Shown: positions 34,793-43,525 of the stretch, piece by piece
Position numbering within the stretch: position 1 is the stretch's first letter
How the letters are laid out: the number at the start of each line of letters is the position of its first letter
Assembly: GCA_945865405.1 (NCBI GenBank)
Contig: CAMBDS010000016.1
Location: 1-55,237 of the forward strand
Reading direction: 5' to 3'
Length of the DNA: 55,237 bases
Source: Caldithrix abyssi DSM 13497
GTDB lineage: Bacteria; Electryoneota; AABM5-125-24; Hatepunaeales; Hatepunaeaceae
The notes under the pieces: model-generated
Told to the model about the DNA's origin: nothing
The model's database searches: none
The model's input: the letters and a program-made list of their open reading frames with translations, nothing else
Made by a program: the position numbers and the translations under genes

Positions 34793-36013
34793 TTGTTTGC
34801 AACTATAGAAGAAGCACGGGACGACTTTAAGGCAGGAAAGATGATTATCGTTGTCGATGACGAGGATCGCGAAAATGAAGGCGATCTCATTATGGCGGCG
34901 ACCCATATTACACCGGAAGCAATAAATTTTATGACCCGATACGGTCGCGGAATGTTATGCCTTCCGATGACCAATCAACGAGCAGACGAGCTTGGGTTCG
35001 GTTTGATGGTAGATGAGAATACTGGTCTTCATGGAACGGCATTTACAGTATCTATAGATGCCATGTTCGGCACAACTACCGGTATATCGACTGCCGATAG
35101 GGCAATCACTATAAAAAAAGTGACGGATCCTAACGCCAGTCCCGAAGATTTTGGAAGACCGGGCCACGTCCATCCATTACGAGCTACAGACGGGGGTGTC
35201 CTGATGCGTGCCGGTCACACTGAAGCGACGGTTGACCTGGCAGTTCTGGCAGGGCTTTATCCAGCCGGTGTGCTGATAGAGATCCTCGACGATGACGGGA
35301 GTATGGCACGGCTGCCTCGTTTGGAGAAACTTGCTGCGGAGCACTATCTCAAAATTGTGACGATCAGGGATTTGATTAAGTATCGGCACAGAGATGAATC
35401 GCTTGTTTTCAGGGAGGTCGAAGTTGACTTTCCAACTGCTTACGGAGTGTTTAAGCTGATTCATTTCAGGAACCAGGTTACTCAGGAACACCATCTCGCG
35501 CTCGTCAAAGGCGATGTGGGGAACGGAGAACCGGTGTTGACTCGCGTTCATTCATCCTGCCTTACTGGTGACGTTTTCGGATCTGCAAGATGCGACTGCG
35601 GCGATCAACTTCATACTGCGCTTCAATTGATCGAAAAGGAAGGGCGAGGCGTCCTGCTTTACATGAATCAGGAAGGTAGGGGTATCGGTATATCCGCCAA
35701 GCTGAAAGCATACGAGTTGCAGGATCAAGGCATGGATACCGTCGAAGCTAATGTTTCGCTCGGCTTTGCGCCTGATTTGCGCGATTATGGGATGGGTGCG
35801 CTGATGTTGAAGAATCTCGGCGTCGGTAAAATCAGACTGATGACCAACAATCCGCGAAAAATCGCGGCACTTCGGAGCTACGATATTGATGTGGTGGATC
35901 GTGTTTCGATTGAGATATCGCCAAACTCAACCAATGAGCACTATTTACAGACCAAACGCGATAAGATGGGGCACATGATTCTCGACAATCCATCCACTCT
36001 TATTGAGCATTAG
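34793..36013 (+). CDS. ribBA: Bifunctional DHBP synthase / GTP cyclohydrolase II
   Basis: 406 residues. Start TTG 34793, because GGAGG (34782-34786, inside the ribE end) lies six bases upstream; the frame is open further up but overlaps ribE without support. N-terminal DHBP synthase: DDEDRENEGDLIMAA, GHTEATVDLAVLAGL and EILDDDGSMAR. C-terminal GTP cyclohydrolase II: zinc cysteines in SSCLTGDVFGSARCDCGDQL, then NQEGRGIGI and MTNNPRKIAAL. Supplies both precursors of riboflavin. Confidence 0.97.
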   Translation: MFATIEEARDDFKAGKMIIVVDDEDRENEGDLIMAATHITPEAINFMTRYGRGMLCLPMTNQRADELGFGLMVDENTGLHGTAFTVSIDAMFGTTTGISTADRAITIKKVTDPNASPEDFGRPGHVHPLRATDGGVLMRAGHTEATVDLAVLAGLYPAGVLIEILDDDGSMARLPRLEKLAAEHYLKIVTIRDLIKYRHRDESLVFREVEVDFPTAYGVFKLIHFRNQVTQEHHLALVKGDVGNGEPVLTRVHSSCLTGDVFGSARCDCGDQLHTALQLIEKEGRGVLLYMNQEGRGIGISAKLKAYELQDQGMDTVEANVSLGFAPDLRDYGMGALMLKNLGVGKIRLMTNNPRKIAALRSYDIDVVDRVSIEISPNSTNEHYLQTKRDKMGHMILDNPSTLIEH

Positions 36014-36024
36014 GAGTTACAGCC

Positions 36025-36090
36025 ATGGCTCCGATACTGTGCAATTCATTTGAAATTGGAATCTTGATTCCGAAGGAATATATGCGATGA
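36025..36090 (+). CDS. Possible 21-residue ORF between ribBA and ribH
   Basis: ATG 36025 with AGGAG eight bases upstream opens a 21-codon frame ([21 protein letters not shown]) whose TGA overlaps the ribH start as ATGA. It could couple ribH translation to ribBA. ribH also has its own AAGGA, so the ORF could be chance; no homologue is known to me. Confidence 0.3.
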   Translation: MAPILCNSFEIGILIPKEYMR

Positions 36091-36569
36091 GCAAAACCAA
36101 CCCCACAAATACTGTCCTAGAGGGAAACCTTACATCGAAAGGGATGCATTTTGCCCTTTTGGTCAGTCGTTTCAATGATTTTATTAGTCAACGCCTTGTC
36201 GAGGGAGCTATCGACTGCCTAGCGCGACATGGCGAAAATAGCGTTTCCTGGACAGTCGTCAAGGTTCCGGGTGCATTCGACATTCCGGCAACTGCTGCAA
36301 AGCTTGTCAATTCAGGCAAGTACGACGCTGTTGTCTGTTTGGGCGCAGTCATTCGAGGAGCCACGCCTCATTTCGATTACATCTCGTCGGAGGTGACAAA
36401 AGGGGTCGCCCAAGCCTCGATGCTCGGGAAGATCCCGGTCACTTTCGGCGTATTGACTACGGATTCAATAGACCAGGCTGTTGAACGGGCAGGCACCAAG
36501 TCGGGAAATAAAGGCTGGGATGCTACATTAGCAGCGATAGAACTGGTCAATCTCTGGAAGACGCTTTAG
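36087..36569 (+). CDS. ribH: 6,7-dimethyl-8-ribityllumazine synthase
   Basis: 160 residues. Condenses the pyrimidine and DHBP into lumazine; forms an icosahedral or pentameric shell around RibE in many bacteria. Motifs: [41 protein letters not shown] (catalytic His in PHFDY) and [14 protein letters not shown] 36087 has AAGGA nine bases upstream. Last riboflavin gene of the operon. Confidence 0.97.
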   Translation: MSKTNPTNTVLEGNLTSKGMHFALLVSRFNDFISQRLVEGAIDCLARHGENSVSWTVVKVPGAFDIPATAAKLVNSGKYDAVVCLGAVIRGATPHFDYISSEVTKGVAQASMLGKIPVTFGVLTTDSIDQAVERAGTKSGNKGWDATLAAIELVNLWKTL

Positions 36570-36603
36570 ATCGCATTCTTCCGATACAGGCGGAAGCCAA
36601 GCT

Positions 36604-38163
36604 GTGACAGAACAATTGAGTTCATCCAAGAGTCAGGGCAATGTCCGGCTCGACAATGATATCTTCAATGATGGAGACAACATGGGGGAGGGTCAATTTA
36701 GCTCAAAACTCTTCCTCATTGTAGCATTGGTGATTTTTGGGCTTTTTCAGTTAACGTTGTCCGACTATATCGTCGATGACACGTTTATACACCTCACTTT
36801 TGCGCGCAATCTGACAACTGGTCATGGGTTCGCCTTCAATCCCGATCAGCCCACCAACGGCGTTACAGCCCCCCTCTGGACGATTCTTCTTGCTCTATTC
36901 TCAGCGCTGTTCACAATCGGTCCCGGTCTCGCCAAGACGCTTTCGATTGTTTCTGGCGCATTGACGATTCCGGCATTCCGGAGTCTTTCGAGGCGTTGCG
37001 GACTGAGCGGTAACTATGCCAACTTTGCCCTTTTGGTTTGGGCAGCAAACGTTTGGTTAGCTCGATGGTCGGCGTCGGGCATGGAAGCGTCTTTTGCCGT
37101 ACTTTTGGTAATCATGTCGTTCGACGCTCATTTGTCGGGAAAGCATAAACTCTCTGCCGTTTTACTGGGGTTGTTGGTATTAACCCGCCCCGAAGCAGTT
37201 GTGTTAATTTTAGTGTTTTCAATCGATAACTATTTGCGAGGCGTACGCAAAATTGCCTGGCAGAGTATCTTGCTCAGTGCGTTGCCCATACTGATTTGGT
37301 TCGGCTATGCGTTGCAGAATTTTGGGACAATTGTCCCAAACCCGGCCCTCATTAAGAGCGATGCGATACTTCCGCCAATCAGGGATGTCTGGCTGGGGAT
37401 CAAGCGGACGTCAGGCATTCTCTTCGGAGGCAATGGCATAGAGATTTTTCTGCTTTTCGTTGGATCCGCAATGATCTTATCTTCCAAACCGATAAGTTCA
37501 AGCAAAGCGCGGCTATTCGGTTTGCTTTTGTTTTGGAGCCTTTTTCCCGCATTTACCTACATTTCGCGAGGTGTTTTTGTCCAGTCACGCTACCTATTGA
37601 TTGGAATTCCGCCGCTGGTCATTGGCGGATTTCTTGGCCTCAAAATGGCGATAGAAAATTGGAACGAATTTGTCCAACGGCGGGTATTATACTCGATAAC
37701 GTTTGTTCTTTTACTCCAACAAGTCGCGATGACTCAATTCGTAACATTACCCCACATTGCTGCTTTCAAACCGACGATCTCCGCATTGGTAAAGATTTCC
37801 GAATTGATAAATAGAGAAGCTCCACCGGATGCTTTGGTTGCTGTCGGGGATGTAGGCATTGTCGGTTTCAATTGCGGAAGACGGGTTCTCGATTTGGAGG
37901 GTCTCGTCTCGGCTGAAATTATCCCGTTTCGCCTTGGGATATCGCTCGATGAATTTATTCTCTCCGGCTCATTCTTTAAGGCTGGAAGGCCCGATTACTT
38001 TATCGACAAATCACGAGATCCACGGCGTCTGGAAAACAGATGGAATGCTGAAGTCGTCGAGGTTTTTCCAATTCCAGGCGGATTGGTCGATACCGCTGAC
38101 GAAAGTTGGTATTACACGCTTTATCATCTTGACAGGCAGACTCTAACAAGGACTGTTGATTGA
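36604..38163 (+). CDS. Polytopic membrane protein, glycosyltransferase (GT-C)-like
   Basis: 519 residues from GTG 36604; ATG 36682 is an alternative that starts just before the first helix. About 10 membrane helices. After helix 1 there is DYIVDDTFIHLTFARNL followed by TGHGFAFNPDQPTNGVTAPLW, the Asp-Asp and R-N-L-x-x-G-x-G pattern of lipid-linked sugar transferases of the ArnT/PMT/AftB group. A periplasmic C-terminal part follows. Probably moves a sugar from a polyprenyl carrier to an envelope acceptor; donor and acceptor unknown. It is 34 bases after ribH and may be cotranscribed by proximity only. The stop overlaps the next gene (TTGA). Confidence 0.7.
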   Translation: MTEQLSSSKSQGNVRLDNDIFNDGDNMGEGQFSSKLFLIVALVIFGLFQLTLSDYIVDDTFIHLTFARNLTTGHGFAFNPDQPTNGVTAPLWTILLALFSALFTIGPGLAKTLSIVSGALTIPAFRSLSRRCGLSGNYANFALLVWAANVWLARWSASGMEASFAVLLVIMSFDAHLSGKHKLSAVLLGLLVLTRPEAVVLILVFSIDNYLRGVRKIAWQSILLSALPILIWFGYALQNFGTIVPNPALIKSDAILPPIRDVWLGIKRTSGILFGGNGIEIFLLFVGSAMILSSKPISSSKARLFGLLLFWSLFPAFTYISRGVFVQSRYLLIGIPPLVIGGFLGLKMAIENWNEFVQRRVLYSITFVLLLQQVAMTQFVTLPHIAAFKPTISALVKISELINREAPPDALVAVGDVGIVGFNCGRRVLDLEGLVSAEIIPFRLGISLDEFILSGSFFKAGRPDYFIDKSRDPRRLENRWNAEVVEVFPIPGGLVDTADESWYYTLYHLDRQTLTRTVD

Positions 38164-40430
38164 AGATATTAAGACTTATGATCGCGCTTTTCGCATTGTC
38201 GTTACCGGCGGTTGCAGAAGAGTGGCAAATTCTCTCGGACATCAGAAACGTTCGCGACCTTGCTGAGATTGATGGTCGCTTCTGGATGGCGACCGAGGGG
38301 GGGCTCGTTGAGTATTCGCCCGGTGCAAATCATTTTTCTACTTTCACCACGCTTGATGGTCTTGGTGGAGTTGGCGTCTCCAAACTTGAAAAAGACGATC
38401 ACGGCGGGCTTTGGGTTGCCCTTGACAACCGTATGCTTCAGCGCTGGGAGCCGGAGCAGGGCGTTACTCACTCGGTCGCCACGATGTCCCAGCCAGAAGG
38501 CCCACAGAGTCTTAACGACCTGACCATAGCTGAACGCGGGATGTACGTTGCCACCAGTCGGGGGGTTGCGGTTGTTACCTATAGCTCACTATACGATCAA
38601 TGGGTTTGGTTTGAGGAATATCGCAAACTCGGCAGTTTCGATTCCGATATTCCTGTCAGGTCTGTTCTTGTTGAGGGTGATACCGTCTGGGCGGCGACTA
38701 CCCAAGGGATCGCCAAGGGGGATCTGACATCGCCAGCACCACTTGACTGGGTTAATTATGGACTCGGTAACGGGTTGCCCGGTATCGACGTCAAAGACCT
38801 GCTTCGTGTGAACAATAAACTTTATGCAATTACCGACCAAGGCGTAGCAGTTTTGAATGGAAATCGCTGGCAACGTACCCACGGACGACTTGACATTCGT
38901 CGGCTCATGAACTTCGACGATACATTGACAGCAATCACCTCTGATGGCTTAAGTCATTGGAATGGAACAGCGTGGACACGATATGGTCAACTGCGAATAG
39001 GTGCAACCAGCGCGGTGAAAGATTCTTCAGGTAACTATTGGATGGCGTTTGGACTGAATGGCCTCGCAAGAGGCGGAATTGCAACTTTGATCGATACGAC
39101 ATGGCAGCAAGTTGTCCCCAAAGGACCCGTATCGAATAACCTGCTTGCGGCAACATTCACTGAGGATGGTTACTCCTGCTTCGTTGGTGGTAAAAGTGCC
39201 GGCGAATATGGGCTTTCGCGTTCTAAAGCAGGGGAGTGGGAAACGTGGAGCTACCCGGAGTTTGACGGCACGACCTTCCGTTATCAGCACAAAGGTATCG
39301 CCAAAGATAAGTCGGGTGGTGTTTGGGCAGGGACGTTTGGCGGAGGGGTAACCCGCTATGCCCAAGACGGCTCATTCACTATTTACAACTCAGATTCTTC
39401 GACAGGCGCTAGATTGATTGGCTATGAGACGAGGCCAACCATTCCACTTACCTCCGCTCTCGCGGCAGATGGCTTCGGAAACATCTGGATTGTCAATCGC
39501 GGTGCTGAGGGAGGCAACATCCTCGTTGCAGTGTCGCACGAATTTATCGAAGATCCCAATCCCGATGTCGCGTGGAATTATTTTCACAGAACAAATTTTC
39601 GGTCATTCGGTGATTTTGACCTGATAGCCATAGACGGACAGAATAGAAAATGGATTGCATCGACAGCGAACGATCCGTCAAAATCAGCAGATCAAGGGGT
39701 CTATGTCCTCGATGATCGCGGCACTATCGCTGATTCAACCGATGACTTTATCTGGGGGCCTCTTCCCGGACTACCTTCTGCAGAGGTACTTTCACTGAAG
39801 TATGATCCGGCAGGTTACATGTGGGTTGGTTCGCCTCTGGGGGCTTATTACACATCGACAAATCAAAGTGATATGAGCAGGGCTTCGCTGACGCAAGTCT
39901 ATGCAATGCGTAATATACAAATCTACGCGATTGAAGTCGATGCGATGGGCAATAAGTGGTTCGGGACCGATTTTGGTATTTCGATACTTTCTCCCGATCT
40001 TTACACAGTAACCCGCCAAATTACAACGGATCCGCCTGATAGACTGCCAGCGGCAAGGGTGAACATGATTGCTATCGATCCCTACACCGGATGGGCGTAT
40101 ATTGGGACGAGGCAAGGGACAGCCGTAATGCGAACTCCGTACCGTGACTATGGCGACGAAATATCTGGGGTCAGTTTCGAGCCTAATCCCTTTAATCCAG
40201 AGAGATCTCGACTTATATTTACAGGAACATCGCTTGCCGGAGGGGGAGGTGTCCGAATATATACTCCCGATGGGCGGACTATCAGAAAGTTGTCCCACGA
40301 TGAAGCGGCTCTCGGTTGGGACGGACGTGATGATAGTGGCAGGGGGGTTGCGGATGGAGTTTATCTAATTCTGACGCACAATGGTGCCGGACAAGCGGGT
40401 CAAGGGAAGGTTGCCGTAATTCGACGTTAA
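38160..40430 (+). CDS. Exported beta-propeller protein with FlgD-like C-terminus
   Basis: 756 residues. Start TTG 38160 has AAGGA seven bases upstream and overlaps the previous stop. Signal peptide about 1-19 (ending LPAVAEE). A two-component-regulator-propeller-like repeat array spans about 25-650 (recurring G-x-x-W-x-A/G-T blocks such as GRFWMATEGGLVEY, GGLWVALDNR and GNKWFGTDFG), followed by a C-terminal Ig-like domain (VSFEPNPFNPERSRLIF ... GWDGRDDSGRGVADGVYLI) related to FlgD Ig and type IX sorting domains. No kinase part, so it is a stand-alone surface or secreted propeller. Confidence 0.8.
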   Translation: MKILRLMIALFALSLPAVAEEWQILSDIRNVRDLAEIDGRFWMATEGGLVEYSPGANHFSTFTTLDGLGGVGVSKLEKDDHGGLWVALDNRMLQRWEPEQGVTHSVATMSQPEGPQSLNDLTIAERGMYVATSRGVAVVTYSSLYDQWVWFEEYRKLGSFDSDIPVRSVLVEGDTVWAATTQGIAKGDLTSPAPLDWVNYGLGNGLPGIDVKDLLRVNNKLYAITDQGVAVLNGNRWQRTHGRLDIRRLMNFDDTLTAITSDGLSHWNGTAWTRYGQLRIGATSAVKDSSGNYWMAFGLNGLARGGIATLIDTTWQQVVPKGPVSNNLLAATFTEDGYSCFVGGKSAGEYGLSRSKAGEWETWSYPEFDGTTFRYQHKGIAKDKSGGVWAGTFGGGVTRYAQDGSFTIYNSDSSTGARLIGYETRPTIPLTSALAADGFGNIWIVNRGAEGGNILVAVSHEFIEDPNPDVAWNYFHRTNFRSFGDFDLIAIDGQNRKWIASTANDPSKSADQGVYVLDDRGTIADSTDDFIWGPLPGLPSAEVLSLKYDPAGYMWVGSPLGAYYTSTNQSDMSRASLTQVYAMRNIQIYAIEVDAMGNKWFGTDFGISILSPDLYTVTRQITTDPPDRLPAARVNMIAIDPYTGWAYIGTRQGTAVMRTPYRDYGDEISGVSFEPNPFNPERSRLIFTGTSLAGGGGVRIYTPDGRTIRKLSHDEAALGWDGRDDSGRGVADGVYLILTHNGAGQAGQGKVAVIRR

Positions 40431-40445
40431 AATTATCGGAAGCTG

Positions 40446-42098
40446 ATGCTGCTCCGCCTTACCGTTACTGATTTTGCATTGCTACATAAAGCTGAGATCT
40501 CATTTTTACCAGGTCTCACTGCAATTACAGGTGAGACTGGTGCTGGTAAGTCATTGCTGGTTGGTGCGCTCGCATTTCTCGCTGGAGGAAAGCCGCCCTT
40601 CGATGTAGTCCGCGAAAACGCTCGTCATGCTGTTGTCGAAGGCGAATTCCAGAACACTGGAAAAATCACCACCATTTTGCGCCGTCAAATTTCTTCCGAC
40701 GGCCGTTCACGAGCCTTCATCGACGATGAACCGGTTAACCAGAAGGACCTTGCAGAGGTTACCGCATCCCTACTCGACATTACCTCCCAACGTGCTTTTA
40801 GCCGGCTTCTCGACTCTCATTATCACCTTGACTTACTTGACTCCTTTGCAAACCTTCGAATATCACGGACAGCACTACAGAAGTATCATGCTGATTTCCA
40901 CCGATTGCAAAGCCGAAAGAATGAGCTTGAACAATTCATCGTGGATCAAAAAACACATCGGGAATACGTTCGCAAACAGCTCAACGAAATTGACATCCTC
41001 GGTATCATTGAGGGCGAAGAGATCGAACTTGCGGCAGAGATTAAACGACTTGAACACTTTGAGGAACTTCATCGTGATGGATCAAGAGTAGCGGAATTGC
41101 TTTCAGGTGGGCGAGATGCGGTTGAAGCGCAACTTATGGCAACTTTAAAGCTAATCGAACATATATCGGAGCTTGACGCGACTCTTGTAGATCTAAAGCA
41201 GGAGATGGACGAGACGCTACTGACTGTTCGCGAAGTGACCCGGCGAGTCAAGGAACGATGCCGTCCCGGAGGCTACGAGGCTGCCAAACTGGAAGAGATG
41301 AGGCAGCGGCAACATAACCTCACTTCAATTGCCCGTAAGTTTGGTGGAAGTCTCGAGACTCTTATACAAAAACGGGAAGAGTTTCGCAAGGAATTGACTG
41401 CCGGAAGTAAAGCGGAAAACGAACTTGAAGATGTTAATTTTAACATTGCGAAAGTCGAAAAGGAATGGGTGATGCTTGCGAAGGAAGTCAGCCAAATTCG
41501 TAAGGAAGCCGCTCAGAAAATTGATGCAAAAGTAACAGAGAGTTTGAAGGAGTTGGGGATAGGCGACCCTCGTTTTGAAGTGCGCCTTGAACAAACATCT
41601 GATACAAGAGGATTAATTGAATCTGGTGGGACGAGATGGCGTCTCACCGAGCGCGGTGCTGAAGATGCGGTTTTCTACTTTTCAGGCAATGCAGGGATTG
41701 AATCGAAGCCATTGGCGACTGTAGCCTCCGGTGGTGAGCTTTCAAGGATTATGCTCGCGTTGAAAGAGTCTCTTCCATTGCAATCCGAAGAAGCGACCAT
41801 CCTATTTGATGAGATCGACACTGGAGTTTCGGGGAAGACGGCAAGGCTTGTCGGTAAAAAGATGAAAAAGATCTCAAAAGGCAGACAGCTCTTTGTAATT
41901 ACTCACCTCCCTCAGATAGCTTCGCTCGCAGACAATCACCTGAACGTTGTAAAATCTGATCATAACGGAACCACAATCACATCAGTGATTTCTTTAAAAG
42001 GCGATGATAGAGTACGAGAAGTCGCCGCCATGCTATCAGACGGAAAAGTTTCAACCGAAGCCCTTGAACAGGCAAGGTATTTAATCAGCGAACAATAG
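40446..42098 (+). CDS. recN: DNA repair protein RecN
   Basis: SMC-like ATPase of double-strand break repair, 550 residues. Walker A GETGAGKS (29-36); coiled-coil flanks (about 150-370); ABC signature VASGGELSRIMLALK and Walker B TILFDEIDTGVSG, then a THLPQIAS motif. Start ATG 40446, 15 bases after the propeller gene. Confidence 0.95.
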   Translation: MLLRLTVTDFALLHKAEISFLPGLTAITGETGAGKSLLVGALAFLAGGKPPFDVVRENARHAVVEGEFQNTGKITTILRRQISSDGRSRAFIDDEPVNQKDLAEVTASLLDITSQRAFSRLLDSHYHLDLLDSFANLRISRTALQKYHADFHRLQSRKNELEQFIVDQKTHREYVRKQLNEIDILGIIEGEEIELAAEIKRLEHFEELHRDGSRVAELLSGGRDAVEAQLMATLKLIEHISELDATLVDLKQEMDETLLTVREVTRRVKERCRPGGYEAAKLEEMRQRQHNLTSIARKFGGSLETLIQKREEFRKELTAGSKAENELEDVNFNIAKVEKEWVMLAKEVSQIRKEAAQKIDAKVTESLKELGIGDPRFEVRLEQTSDTRGLIESGGTRWRLTERGAEDAVFYFSGNAGIESKPLATVASGGELSRIMLALKESLPLQSEEATILFDEIDTGVSGKTARLVGKKMKKISKGRQLFVITHLPQIASLADNHLNVVKSDHNGTTITSVISLKGDDRVREVAAMLSDGKVSTEALEQARYLISEQ

Positions 42099-42160
42099 TG
42101 ATTGCCGGGTCGGTTTAGTCACTTACCCAGTAACCCGTATCGATATTAAGGGCATAATAA

Positions 42161-43417
42161 ATGATGGATCGACTGACCGTACAGGGTGGGAAGCCCTTGT
42201 ATGGAACCGTAAAAGTATCTGGCTCAAAGAACGCTACTCTTCCGTTGATGGCGGCTGCATTGCTCGCCCCCGGAACAACTGTCATCAACGATGCACCTGA
42301 TCTGCAAGATATCCGCACCATGGGGATGGTGCTCCGGGTGCTTGGCGCGGAAGCAAAACTTGATTCAGGCGTCATGACAGTCGATACAACCAACGCCAAT
42401 GGGTGGGAAGCGCCTTATGAACTTGTCCGCAAGATGAGAGCATCGTTTTATGTGCTCGGGCCATTGATTGCGAGGCATGGGCGGGCGAAAATATCGTTGC
42501 CTGGTGGATGTGCTCTTGGGCCAAGACCGGTCGATCTGCACATCAAAGCACTTACAAAACTGGGCTGTCGGTTCGACCTCGATTCAGGTTATGTTCTCGC
42601 CGAGGCGGATAAATTGATTGGTGCGAGGATAAACTTCGATATTTCTTCGGTGGGAGCAACAGGGAACACCATTATGGCTGCTACCGCTGCTCAAGGTGAA
42701 ACAGTTATCGAAAATGCGGCTTGTGAACCGGAGATTGTCGATCTTGCTGATATGTTAAATGCAATGGGAGCAAAAATAGTGGGTGCGGGGACTCCGAAAA
42801 TTACGATAGAGGGCCCCACACCTCTTCATCCGGTCAATTGGAAGGTCATTCCAGACCGGATCGAAGTAGGCACGCTATTGATCGCTGGAGCTGCCGCCGG
42901 GGGCAATATTACGCTTGAGGGTGCCCGAAGCGACCACCTCTCGATTATCCTAACAAAACTAATCGAATCAGGCGCACAGATCGATCTTCAAGGCGGTAAT
43001 ATTAAACTCTCGGTATCGGATCGTCTAAGGTCATCGGACATCACTACGGCAATCTATCCTGGCTTTCCAACTGACTTGCAGGCCCCCTGGACGGCTTTGA
43101 TGGCTTTGGCTGAGGGTACGTCGATGATCACAGAAACGATTTATCCCGAACGCTTTAACCACGTTCCGGAATTGATAAGGCTTGGTGGCGAGATGAAGAT
43201 GAAGCTAAACAGTGTGCAGGTTAGTGGAGTACAGTCGCTTAAGGGAGCAACTGTAATGTGTTCCGATATCAGGGCTGGAGCTGGGTTGGTGGTGGGTGCG
43301 CTTGCGGCAAAAGGGACGACTGATATTTTACGAGTCTATCATCTCGACCGAGGCTATGAAAAGATCGAGGACAAGGTTCGCGCACTTGGCGGGACAATTG
43401 AGCGAATGCGAGACTAA
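42161..43417 (+). CDS. murA: UDP-N-acetylglucosamine 1-carboxyvinyltransferase
   Basis: First committed step of peptidoglycan synthesis, 418 residues. N-terminus GSKNATLPLMAAALLA (Lys 22-type site, SGSKNA) and the active-site loop LPGGCALGPRPVDLHI, with the catalytic Cys that fosfomycin alkylates (an Asp here would give resistance; Cys is present). ATG 42161 or 42164. The transcript ends at the strong terminator at 43475. Confidence 0.96.
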   Translation: MMDRLTVQGGKPLYGTVKVSGSKNATLPLMAAALLAPGTTVINDAPDLQDIRTMGMVLRVLGAEAKLDSGVMTVDTTNANGWEAPYELVRKMRASFYVLGPLIARHGRAKISLPGGCALGPRPVDLHIKALTKLGCRFDLDSGYVLAEADKLIGARINFDISSVGATGNTIMAATAAQGETVIENAACEPEIVDLADMLNAMGAKIVGAGTPKITIEGPTPLHPVNWKVIPDRIEVGTLLIAGAAAGGNITLEGARSDHLSIILTKLIESGAQIDLQGGNIKLSVSDRLRSSDITTAIYPGFPTDLQAPWTALMALAEGTSMITETIYPERFNHVPELIRLGGEMKMKLNSVQVSGVQSLKGATVMCSDIRAGAGLVVGALAAKGTTDILRVYHLDRGYEKIEDKVRALGGTIERMRD

Positions 43418-43474
43418 TATTTGACCATAATCAATGCTTTACATGTTCCAGAAGTATACTAAACCGAGTATTAG

Positions 43475-43521
43475 CAGAGATTGAAAAGTTCTAGGTCCAC
43501 TCTTTTCAATCTCTGTTTTTT
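43475..43521 (+). terminator. Intrinsic terminator after murA
   Basis: CAGAGATTGAAAAG (43475-43488) pairs perfectly with CTTTTCAATCTCTG (43502-43515), 14 bp with a 13-base loop, followed by TTTTTT. Confidence 0.9.
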
Positions 43522-43525
43522 AGCA

